In this document: positions 24,626 to 36,752 of the stretch, piece by piece
Position numbering within the stretch: the first letter of the stretch is position 1
Layout: every line of letters begins with the position of its first letter
Source: Chaunax sp. Z400
Taxonomy: Eukaryota; Chordata; Actinopteri; Lophiiformes; Chaunacidae
Reading direction: 5' to 3'
NCBI GenBank assembly: GCA_037577475.1
Contig: CM075192.1
Coordinates: 14,355,908 to 14,419,907, forward strand
DNA length: 64,000 bases
Notes under the pieces: generated by a model
Database searches by the model: none
Told to the model about the DNA's origin: nothing
Seen by the model: the letters and a program-made list of their open reading frames with translations, nothing else
Made by a program: the position numbers and the translations under genes

Positions 24626-25288
24626 GTACCCCATTTTAACTCAATTTATCAGCTGTCAGATCAAGAAAAAGCTGATTGTGATCATAAAAAGGATGAAGAT
24701 CAGATAATTGACCGAGCCAAAAATTGATCAACTCCTAGTATACAGAATATAAATAAATGTTAATATATCTATAACACTTAAATTGAATCATTGGCCGGAA
24801 AATTGCTTTAGATACTCATTAGACTTTTACTCAAGTACTATTCGTATGGGTGACTTTCATTCTTAATATCTTAGCATTACTGTATATCTTTAATTTTACT
24901 GCAGTATGACATTTTGGTACTTTTCAGAAGACTATACAGTACAGTATACTGTACAGTATGCTGTACTGTATATCGTGATGCCAGGGCAGCGCCTTTATAT
25001 AAACAAAGCTGCAAACAAGCTAAACACTGACATCTGCTGGTCAGCAACATTCGATGCAGCCAATGACATGCTGCGTTTGAGAATTGTCGCCCTACGCTGT
25101 ACCTCTCAGGCAGTTCTTCTTCCCAGTCGTACTTCTTTATACAAGACTGACAGTGGTGCTAGACGTATACATATATTTTACCTGAGTAAAAATAGCAGTA
25201 TCTCAGAGTAAAATTACTTCACTATAAATTATAAGCTAAATTACATTCAAAATAGAAAATTATCATTAAAAATTACTGTTTGGCCAGG

Positions 25289-25300
25289 TGGCTCAGTAGG
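25289..25300 (+). promoter_or_regulatory. Pol III A-box-like sequence upstream of synrg
   Basis: TGGCTCAGTAGG matches the A-box consensus TRGCNNAGYNGG at every position. It sits inside a GGCT...AGCC stem like a tRNA D-arm. No convincing B box or cloverleaf follows, so this is probably a tRNA-derived SINE remnant and not a tRNA gene. Confidence 0.3.
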
Positions 25301-25372
25301 AATAGCCAGGAGGATGGTTTATGCCTGAGAGACTATACTCAGGGCGAAAAATCCGATATTTTCTCTCCGTGC

Positions 25373-25380
25373 TGACATCA
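25373..25380 (+). promoter_or_regulatory. CRE/AP-1-like site TGACATCA near synrg start
   Basis: TGACATCA lies 30 nt before the synrg ATG and is one base from the CREB/ATF palindrome TGACGTCA. The position fits a promoter-proximal or 5' UTR element. The transcription start is not known, so a regulatory role is only a guess. Confidence 0.25.
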
Positions 25381-25409
25381 TCTTCTTACCACTGACTGCT
25401 TATATCAAG

Positions 25410-25444
25410 ATGGCGCTGCGACCAGGACCTGGGGGAGGCAGCAG
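25410..25444 (+). CDS. synrg: synrg exon 1 (coding part)
   Basis: Encodes MALRPGPGGGS plus two bases of the next codon, up to donor GTATTT at 25445. The first five residues are those of human synergin gamma. The 5' UTR extends upstream for an unknown length. Confidence 0.85.
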
Positions 25445-28400
25445 GTATTTTAGCCTTTTAAAATCAACTCTGACACTGAAGTATGAATAATTTGTGAAAT
25501 ACCCGCCTCTAGGTGCCGGTTAGCAACACATTAATCACACAGAAGAAGCTCAGGACCAGCAGTTACCGCTGGTTTTGTTGTCGATGAAGGCTGTTGAGCT
25601 GAGATGGCTGGCTGTCAGGTGTCACAGCTAACGTTATGTTACTGGGAAGCTAACGTTAGCTAGCTGTCTATGTGTCTGTCTATGAACAAACTGGAGACAA
25701 ACATGTTTATATACCAACTAATGACTCCCGTCATATCGGCTGTGTTGGTTATTATGTCTGAGCTCATGAAATCCAGTGATATAAATATAATTATAAAAAT
25801 AAATGGACATCACTCTTATAGCATTGTTACTAAATAGCTAGTACCTGTCCAGACAGGCCTTTTTGACGCCTGATAGTGTTTATTTCCGCTTTGGCTTTCC
25901 AACTAATAAATTATCTGACATGTCGGTGTTTGGTGTCCTGTTGGTACATTACTGAGGATTTAAGAAAGTGGGAAACATGGGAAGTAATGATCTGCTAGAT
26001 TTTTTCCTCTAACACACCAGCTATTGAGGCTTAATTTTCCAACTCCTCATCAGGAGTTAGTTATACTCTGCTTTATGTTTAATTAAAAAGCATTTACTAA
26101 TTACTAAAACCCTGTCACACATGCGTACTACACATCTCTCATGAGTAAATAGTTTCACATGTAATGGAAGTGTATATGTATCTTTATTAGAGCAGTATGA
26201 TGATGGTTGGTCAAGGAGATGAAAAGGCCAGACTCATGATTCATTCATACGCTGAACTCGATCAGTTTGAATAATGTATATGATCTTGGTACAAGCATCT
26301 CAACTAGCCTGGTGATACTGATCTGACAGGTGAAACCAAAGCCCTCAAGATGACTGTAGATGGCTGTGGGCAGTAGAAAAAAAACGCAGATCTAATGTGA
26401 TGACCTAGAGGTTATCCATAGACAATCATTGGCTTTTGCACTAATGTGTCTTTGCCGAAGCCAGTTTTGTTTACTTGGGTGTTGTCCACTTGATGTCAAC
26501 ATATAGTCGTCGTAGAGCAGGTAATAATGACTTGATTATTACTAACAGGGCTGTGTCAGTACTTCTTTTTCAATTCATCCATCAAGTCTTTAGACTTTTA
26601 GCCAACTGCTAATATAGTGGATATGAATGAGGGAATAAAAAGTGTTGCATGAGGTGATAATAAAGTAATAATAAAGTAAAATGTGACAGGAAAGTTAGGA
26701 GGTGGAGCAATAGAGGCATATTGGCAAAATATACTATTTATCAGCTGTTTGCAAAAACAAATCACACAAGAACAGATAATGCAGTAGCTCAAAACAACAG
26801 ATATCACAAATGTTTTTGGTCCTACTGATCGGGATTAAAACACCAACCTGCGCTTCCAAGGCCAACAATATAACCCTTGAACCATACAATTGCAAGTATG
26901 TATATATACAGTTACATTTTCCCCATGGAGACAGTGACAGAGATGCATGACATCAATCCAGTTTGGTGATAGTGGCTTCAAACAGATTTGTCTGTCTTCA
27001 GCAGGAAATATTTTTCTAACTGTTAACATTTCCAAGTTGTAATTATAAATAAAATAATATATATAAATTACAAATATATAATTTCTTCAGCATTGATTTT
27101 TTGTGGTCTGGATGACTAATTTATTTAAAGTAATGTATGACAGCCTGAGGTGAATTTCTGTCAGGTCACAGTGTCTTTGAGTGAATTGATTTGTCTCAGT
27201 GTGTGGTAGGACAGAGGCCTTTGGGTCCTGTCCCTGTGGTGGACTTGGTGGGTAAAAACCCATTTCATACATCTTGACTGTGTCTCTGGATTGATTTTGT
27301 TCACATAAGTAATTAACATACATACATTATGGTGTTTAGGGCTGCAAATGTTTTTTTATTTTCAGTTATTTTACATCAGTTTTCATTATCGATTGTTTTT
27401 GATATGACTGTATATAACAATTTCAGTGACTGTCACCCATAAACTCAATCTGTATTTCTCAGTGATTTTGTGAGTTTCCACTATTCCAGTAGTTTCTGTA
27501 AAAGCAAAAATAATTTCAGTTTTAGCTTCATCAGTGATTATGGCATTGGCTTAAACTTCTGACCCTGTCATCTATCTCTCATTCTTTTAAAACAGAGTGC
27601 TTTCATTTTTTTTGTTGTTGTTGCTGATTACAGGCCTTTCATAAGGCACTGGCCTGCCCTGCATCCACAGCTGCTTTTACTGGTTATCTCCCTCTACGTT
27701 AATCTGCCCAGCCATGAAATGTTATTTGCTGCAGGATGGTAGGCACCAGTGCTGTAGTGCTCCTACAAAAGCTTTTTAAGCAGCAAATCTTACATGGAGT
27801 AGATATAAGAGTCTGAAACCCTCCAAGTCAAATATCATCACTAAAGATAGCACCCATTCGTATTACATCAGTACTCTGTGAAGCAGCCACTTCTATAAGG
27901 TATGTTAAATCATGCGTTTTTAAATTATAACTGAACGATACATATGTAAGCGGTGTTTAAATCCATGAATTTAAACATTAGAGGTGGCACTATAAAGATT
28001 TTCAGATCCTTTTATTCAACATATGAAGCTGCCAACTAATTTCTGTAAGCTTTATTCATTTAATACCAACTTCCTGTTGCTGAACAGGTCCAATGAGTTT
28101 ATTCAACCTTTTTCACAGAAACTGACTGCTGGCTGCTGATGAAAACATTGAGACTGAATCAAAACTATTGAGCCCAAGTGTACAGTTTTACATTTTGCTT
28201 GTAGATGTCAAACTCAAGTCAAAATGATTTCATATTTGCCCTGGGGAGTTGGTAATTTGATCAGCAATAACTGTTATAATGACACCCGTGCCTCCCTTTT
28301 GTCAGCTTAGTGGTGCAGGTACTAAGACTATAAGTTGGTGGTTGTCACTCAACCATTGGATTAGTTAGATGCTTTTAGATTCAAATTTAAGTCAGTCAGT

Positions 28401-31400
28401 CGAGGAAGCAGAGGCCTGACTGGCTGCTGCTTCTGTTTGTCACTCCATCATTATTTCCAGCCTTAAAAAGTGAACTGTAAGAAGTTATTTGACAAACATC
28501 TGAAGGGCTGTGTTGCTTGGCTCTGATGAAGAGACTTGGCTGACTCGTCGAGACACTCCTGATTATTTCTGTAAGGCCGGTTTCTCAGCACAGACCCTGT
28601 GACAGTGAGTCCAAGTTGCCTGTGGAAATGAAGCTATACTAAGTGTGCTGTTTTTTGGCATTAATTGTAAAGAAATTGATGTTGAATCTGGTCTTTTAAA
28701 AGGCTGAAACTTCTTTTAGTTTGCAGAACAAAGGCTTATTGTGAGGGTCGTTCTGTACATACAGCTTTTTGCTTATCAGTGGATGCCAACAGCAAACTTA
28801 AAGGATCATTTTTATGCCCCGCCGCTTAAGGGGGCATATAGGGTTACCCTTGTCCATCCGTATGTAATGGGGTATGGTCTTATCTCCTCAAAATCACTGG
28901 ACAGAATTCAATTAAGTTTTAACCATGCTTTGTAGGGCCCTGAAGCTGTGTATCTCATAATCGGTTTATTCAGTGTGCTTCTTTTTGCATTTCTATGTAT
29001 ATTTGAACTTATTAAATTTTCATGGCAGTCTGCTCACATTCAGTTGTTGTTTATCAGCACAAACAAAACATTTTCCAGTAGTGAGGGCATCTGTGTCCTT
29101 GGACACAAATTTCCCAGTTTTCTTTTTTCAGATTTAGTAATTTTGTTGAAAGCAGCTTTTTATCCCCCACAACATAAAAAATGATGGGGGGATATATTTG
29201 TCTGTATATCTGTTAGTTGATCCATTCGTTATCATTTTTTGTGCGGAGCATATCATATCCTGTATGCTAGCTTCACCAACCTTTACACATATACCATGAT
29301 AAGTAATTGTGCCTTTTGACATCTTGAATTTACTACAAATTTTGTTTTTTGTAATTTAGCATGGATACATGAACATGAATCTTGACTTGTGCAGTGGGAA
29401 GGACAGTGCACATGTTGCCGTTTTTGTATCTCACATTACAAGTCCCTCACAGCTGCCCTTAAGTATTATTATAGGTATGTTTCTTTACTTAAGCTGTAGT
29501 GTGAATTTCATAACCTGTATTTCTTCTCTTTTTCCCTTTAGTTTTATGTATCCTGTTGGAGGGTCTTTGGGACCTCCACAAGGTGAGTCTCTCTGAAGTG
29601 AACATTACCATTTTTTTCTGCTGAATTTAAATCTTATGAGTTATAGATGCAATCCGTGTGAAAGATTTTGTAAAGGCAAAAGGGTTGGAAAGAAGGCAGT
29701 GTGCTTGCTCTTTCTTTTCTGTGTCTATGGTGCCACTCTGCCGTGTGCAGGGTTATGAGCTTTTTCCTTAGCAGAGCTGCTTTTCCTCTTCACCTGCTAC
29801 CTTGTGTTGTTATTTTAGTACTTGAAGGTTATTTCAAGGAAGGTTCTCTCTCGTTGTGGCCAGACCTCTCTGAATCATGGAGACTATGGTAGCCATCAAA
29901 GCCTTGTGTTTGCAGTCTGCCTCTCCCTTGGAGTCGACAATCTTTCTCATGTCCCCATCAAACTGCAACCAGTCAGTCTGGTTGTTAGCTGGAGGCCACT
30001 TAATCCAATTCTGTGGGACTATTCTGCAGGGATTGGAAGACTCTTCTGTGTGTAGGGACTGGACTCTGTAGGATGATTCCTGGCCGGGCTCCTCCTGTGT
30101 CTCACCAGGATTAGTTCCTTTGTGCTACAGTTCATTCTCCTGCTCCATGCCCTTCCTGGCCTGATGTATCTCGAGGCACATAGATTCTTGTATAGTTTCC
30201 TGGAGATGGATCTCACGCTCGTTGTCAAATTTCCATTTGTATGGGCTAATAACCTTCTGTCTGTCTTGTCCGGGCAACACTCCTGTTAAACCATTCACAC
30301 GACACTGCGATAAGCATCTCTAAGGGGTCATTACATTCTCCCATTAGCCATTTTATTTTAGACAAACTAGATTGTGTGCAGCCTCCTAAACAAGCCACTT
30401 ACAAGGCCTGCGGAGCCTTAACATTATGAATAATCTGGAGTCTGCAGTAATAGCTGGCTGCTCAGCTCTGCCTGTCAGCTCACACAGTATGTGTGAAAAC
30501 AAACACACTTTCCCATTTTTTTCCCTCACCCCTCTTGTTTTGCTCCAAGCTGTCACAGTAATCACCAGAAAAACAGATTTGGTTGTTGCTTAGCCGGTGT
30601 CTTTTTCCAGCTGTCAAGGAAATTGATTTGCAATACTGAATCATGTCCAGACTCTGGAGGCTTCTTTTTAAAAAACTTCGGACTTTTATTAAGTTTTCCT
30701 CAGTGTACTTTAAATCAGGATTACTTTCATGCTTCAAATACAAATTAAATAAACCATTCTTTGTCGTTTCTACAGTACATCGTAACTGTTTATGTTTGTG
30801 TGTGTATATCTGCAGGCATGGTGCCTATGCAGCAACAGCAGCAGCAGCAACAGCAGGCCTTCCCAATGGTTCCTGTTATGCAGCCGAACATGCAAGGGAT
30901 GATGGGAATGAACTTTGGTGGACAAATGCCCCCAGGAGCCATGCCTATGCAGGTGAGCTTGTGTACTGTGTACGATATTGTGCAGATACACCCCAGAGTT
31001 TTATTTATCTTTTTCATTCTGTCTTTGACAATTTGTTTTTCTGTGGGGTTTTTTTTTTTAAATGAAGTTTTCCTTCTAATGTTTCTCTGAAGGGTGTTGG
31101 TATTTGCATTTGCAGTATTTTTTTAAAACAAAACTTAACATTATTCTTAATGGCATTGCTGTTCTAAGGTGTGAGGATTTAATAATGGTGTGACGGTAGG
31201 AATCCTAATGAGATTTCTGAGCTGCTGTTTGCATGCTTTCTGTATGTGTCTCACAGGGTGGAATGGCTATTGGGATGCAGACTCCTGGGATGCAGTTCTT
31301 GGGTCAGCCACAGTTTATGGGCATGAGACCTGTCGGACCTCAGTACACTGCTGACATGCATAAACAAATGGCTGAAGAGCACCAGTAAGGCATCTTTATA

Positions 31401-34400
31401 CTAATATGGTTCTTCTTTTTGTTTGTGTAGAGTCTGTAAAATCTTGAATGTTCACATTTGCGTTTGTACAATAAAACAACTCAGGAACTCAAAATAGAGT
31501 TTGGAAGGAGAAAATAACACTCAACACCATAGCTGAGTGTTGTCTGTCATAATTGTGACCATAATGCATCACTGCTGCACAGGGTGTGGAAGAAACATGT
31601 TGGTACTTTCACATCTGTAGATGGGTTCACTTGGTCTGTGCCAAGGGGGGAAAAAATTCAACTTTGTTGCGTTTTAGTTCTGGTTGGGTTGGCTCCCGGT
31701 TCTTGAACAAAGAGAAATAAACATGAAGTTACTAATGACTTGGTTCCACACTCTCTTCTTTTAAGATGGCCTCTTTTGAGTGTGATTTTTTATCAATATG
31801 TCTATTTGTGATCATTGCCTCTAAGTATTCTGCCATATCCTTGTTTTAATGTCTATGATACAGGTGAGTCATGGTGATTTGGGATTTTAAGATACTGACC
31901 ATTGTTCCCGGTTCAGAATGTCATCCTTTAATGCTTTTTTCACCTATCCTATGAGCTCTTCACTGTAAACTATCTAACAGAGACTTAAAAACTAGATGAA
32001 GTTAAATCATGTGTAATAACACTTAATTGGTCTGTATTTTATCCTGATTCCCTTTGAAACCTCATGTTTGGAGTTTTTATATTAGCAATGTTATTTATTT
32101 ATGTAGTAATTTACTAATTTGCTGGCCTTTTAATGAATGGTTGTATGTATTGAGAAAGTTGTGTATGCCCCTTTATGCCCTGTTCTTAACTCGTTGAAGA
32201 ATATTATATTTTACTCAGCACTGCATATAATGTCTACACTCTTCTTGCCCTTTTAGAAAACGTCTAGAGCAGCAGCAGAAGATGCTGGAGGAGGACCGGA
32301 AAAGAAGACAATTTGAAGAACAGAAACAGAAGCTGAGGCTACTCAGCAGTGTCAAACCTAAGGTGAGACTCTCACCACAACCTGTTTATTGTACTATTTT
32401 TCATATACACGTCTACTGCTAATATCGGTAATCCTATGGGCTCTTGATACTCTATTTATCTGCACTCAGACAGGAGAAAAGAGCCGCGATGATGCCTTGG
32501 AGGCAATCAAAGGCAACCTGGATGGCTTCAGCAGAGACGCGAAGATGCACCCCACTCCATCATCACAGACCAAGAAGCCAGGTACCTTCACATCACTGCT
32601 TTAGATGTAATCACTGGGTTATTCTGTTGTGCCTCTCCATCAGCATATCTGCTCTCTGTAGCTCTGTTGAAATGCCTCCGTCTGATAATAATAGCTGGAT
32701 CAGATGCCGGTTAGCAATGATGACTGCCCAGCTGGCAACCAGACGAAAAATTGGGGTTTTCTGTCAAAGTATATGATACGCAACGCAGAGCAACACATGT
32801 TCTTAATCACATTTCTTTTACCACATTATTGTCCCATCTGCCACCTCACAGTATTGTCATTATCACTTTTTATTTTTGAATCTGCGTTTACTACAGCACC
32901 TGTTTACACTTTTGTACAGTCTCTTGGAACTAAGATTTCCCCTCACTGAACCTATTCCTTTGTTTTTCAGAAAATAGTTATGCATGTCAAAAACTTGCCT
33001 TACAGTAAGTAATGCTATACATCAGAAGTTCCAAATAAACCTTCCCAGCAACTTCTGGTCACAAGTTTCTTATGTCTATGAGTTGTGAGCAGTTTCACTA
33101 AAGATGGATCTTAACCTTTAAACCTGTCAAATTGTTTCAATTGAATGATTACTGATTAATGACTGCAACAAGACAAGCCTAAACTGTCCATTATTTCACA
33201 AGAAAAAAAGCAAAGATTGGAGAAAAGTCAGTCTCTTTTTTTATATGAACACCCCTTATATTAATCTTGCAGGTTCAAACGTTTATTCTCATTTTATGAT
33301 TTTATTGAATCTTAATATTTATTGTTGCAAGAGATTCAGATTGAATTTACAGTTCTACCATTTCTTGTCTCACTTTCGCAATGTGCACCTCTTGGTTCAT
33401 TCTCCATTGTGGCGTTTGTTAAGTGTTGTGCCATCATCATTATTTCTTCACTTTTGCAGACTCATCGCCATCACACCCGTCCGTCACCACTCACTCCCTC
33501 CCTTCAGCTTTGTTCCAGGACAATGACGAGTTTAGTGACTTTCAGGGGCCTGTAGACACCCCTGCTTCCTTCCCTCTGTCCTCCACCTCCGGCCTCTCCT
33601 CTCAGGCCCACGCCCAGCCTTCGTTCTCTGCCCCCAAGACAGGTTTCTCCGGGGATGATGACGACTTTAGTGACTTTGTTCAGGGTCCTGTAAATGCTTT
33701 TGCCACCTCCAACCTCCACCTATCCTCACAGGCCCAAGTCCAACCTTCATCCCCCTCCCTGCAGGCAGGTCTTTCCTCCTCTTCCTCCTCCCTCCCTCAG
33801 TCCCTCCCAGCCTCTGTGTCCATCCCCACTGTCACCCATCACTCTGCTGTCAACACCAGCTCCCAATCTACATTTCAAGGTAACTCTTATTTTGCTTTAA
33901 CACCTCCCCTCCTGTCCTCGTAAGTTACACAGTACTTAACCATTTTAACTTTGAATCACTCTGGACATTTTTTTTTTACTTGTATTGCTGTTTATATTGC
34001 TGATAATGAATATTTTCACTGGTGTGTCTGGATTTTATGCTGGCTTTGGCTTTTGTGTTGAAGTGTGAAAGCATGCAGCCAGCACAGCAGATGGCCTTAG
34101 CTTTGTTACCTAAACCTTTAAAGCTACCCGACATCACACCGATATGCAGAAATACCATCAATAAGAAATTCAGCTTGCCTCATTTTTTAAAAGAGAGATT
34201 GTTTTTAACCATATAGTGAATCCACCATCGATACTAAAACTATTTATGCTTTGTACACTGATAGACGACTGCGACTCTAATGTGTCATCTGCCGTCTAAT
34301 CTCTCAGTGCGCGCTGCTGCTCTCTGACAGCTCTCAGCCTCTAGACTCTGAATGATAGGACAGAGAGATCGCCTTCTGTCCAGAAAAATGCAACAGCGAG

Positions 34401-36721
34401 GCCACAGATTACTCTGCATCCACCTATCCTCTTGGACATTTCTGACCTAGTTGTTTAGCCTCTACAATAAGCAGATTAGATGGCCACAGGCTTGCTTGGT
34501 TCTGCTAGAGGATGAGATATTATGGCCATATACGTTGAATCTTGATCTTGTTCAGATAATGTAGAATCAAAATTGTTCCATATGAGATTTGGCATGGTTA
34601 ATTAATTAAATATGATGCGATATGTGCTGGCAGGAATTTAACACGCGTAAAATACATACAAATATAAACACGTTAACAGGGATATTCACTAAGCCTTTAG
34701 CAGATTTCATCTGGGGCACACAGTTATTCATCATTGCAATTTTTCCATTTAGTGGTATTTACTAAAGATATAGACTGCAGATGCAAATGAGACAGCTGCA
34801 CTTAATCTAGTAAGATCTGATCCCAGGTTGTTTTTAAGCTAATGTGCCAATTTTTTGTAAAACTTTTAAACTTCTTTGACAATTATTTCTGTAAACACAG
34901 AAAAGAACTATTTCATAGCTTACATAAAAGTGTCTCACTCATCAGTTTGACCTGACCACAGTCTCTCTCTCCATTTGTGTCTGCTGCAGATTTTAAATCT
35001 TTTCATTGACTTGGAATTTCAGATGCAACTTTCTCTTGAAAAAGATAAAATATGAAACAACACAACAATTTTATTTGCGCAGCTTTTCTCCCATTTAACC
35101 TTGGTGGGGCTCTTTAGTAAATGTCTAACAGTGACCCACAAATGCTCTGTAAATATCCTTAAATTTTAGCAATGTGCAATTAAAGCAAAGTGTAATTGTC
35201 AACTTAGCCTAAAAAAAATTGCAAACTTAAACCATTGTGTATTGAAAATGTGTGTTATCAAGAAACCTTTTCCTCATTCACCTAGGCCCATCCCTGGAAG
35301 AGAAGCTATTCTCATCATGTGATCTTACTGCTGATAAGACGGCCCAGGTTAGCTTTAAGTCCAAGCAAATGGCTAAATGTTTGGCTAAAATGGGTCCTAG
35401 AGCTAAAGTTTCAACCCAGTTTCATCCCAGCACTAAATCCAGGAACTGGGCTGTAGCCTCTGAGGACTTGAGTTGTGTCTTCGTCAGAGAAAAGCTACCT
35501 GAGGCATCCAGTGTCGCCCCTTCAGCTGCTGACCCATCTCCTCAAACCAGTAGTAACAGTGGTGAGAGAAGTGCCTGTTTCTTAGACTTTATAGCTTCTT
35601 CTTCTTCTCTCCCCTGCTTTGCTGCAGTAGTAACACAGAAACAAGGCAGTAGTTTTCTCTCAGTTCTGGGGAAAAATTTTAACCACTAATCTATTATAAC
35701 AGCTTAATCTGCTCTATGTCTTTGGCTCATTTTGGGCATCATACTGTTGAATCCTATATGCTGTGACATGAAAACCTGCTGACATTTTCTTCACCACTAA
35801 AATTACGGTGGAGTAGCGCTGTCTTTTTTTTATCTTCCCTGGTGCCTTTACATCTTCTCATAAGTCTCATTTCTCTGCTCTCATTTCTGCCCGCTTTATA
35901 CCTCCGTTACTTGAGGCCAAATTTCATTACAGGGGCGTGCCTTTACATCTTCTCGTAAGTCTCTGTTCTCTGCTCTTATTTCTGACCGCTTTATACCTCT
36001 GTCACTCGAGGTGGAATTTCATCAGAGGGGCCTTCTCATGTTGGTGTTCTCTGCTCACATTGTGGAAATGGACTGTGTCTGTCGCGGTCCTGGGGTACTA
36101 CCTGCGGACTCCATAAGCTGCTGTCTGTTCCCTTGCTATGTAACTCCCTCGCAGCGAATGACCTCTGGTGCATGCTGATTGCTTTGGTTTACCAGGCATC
36201 CGAATGTATTGTCAGGTGCCACCGGAGTCCAAACATAATGCAAGGCTGATTGTGCATGCCATTCGGCTTCTTTTTTGTGCTGTTGTTTGTTTGTCTGTCT
36301 CTGTATGTTTCCTTGAGGGAAATCTAGAGGCTCAGAGATAAAATTCATTTAACTGCCCTAGACTGATGGGAGTATTATGTGCAAAGTGGCTGCCTGAATA
36401 AACAGAAGCCTTGCAAAAAAAAAGAAAGAGCCATAGCTTTTTGTTTTACAATGATTGTTAGTCTACTCTCAAAAAAATATTTATTTAGGTCAGTGTCAGC
36501 TGTTACAAGGCAGTCTCCTCTGTCTCCTCTCCTTGAAGCTGGAAATGGCTCAGAGGCTGATTTATAGATGTCTGATGTGGCAGAATGCTTGTGACTCAGT
36601 GCAGGGAAGCATTCTATCAGCACCAAGCCTCCCAGACCTAGTGAGAGGGTTTGATACAAGCAGAGCTCAGCTGCCAAGAGGCTTGGCAAATCATATGCCA
36701 GGACAAGGCTTTGCTAACTCT

Positions 36722-36752
<31 letters not shown>

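Noticed and set aside
32971..33005. Possible exon with acceptor tttttcag and donor tacag-taagt in synrg intron 6
   Set aside because: It meets a stop at once in the required phase.
33504..33719. Minus-strand reading frame opposite synrg exon 7
   Set aside because: It is the shadow of a Ser/Pro-rich coding exon, giving Gly/Arg-rich antisense translation.
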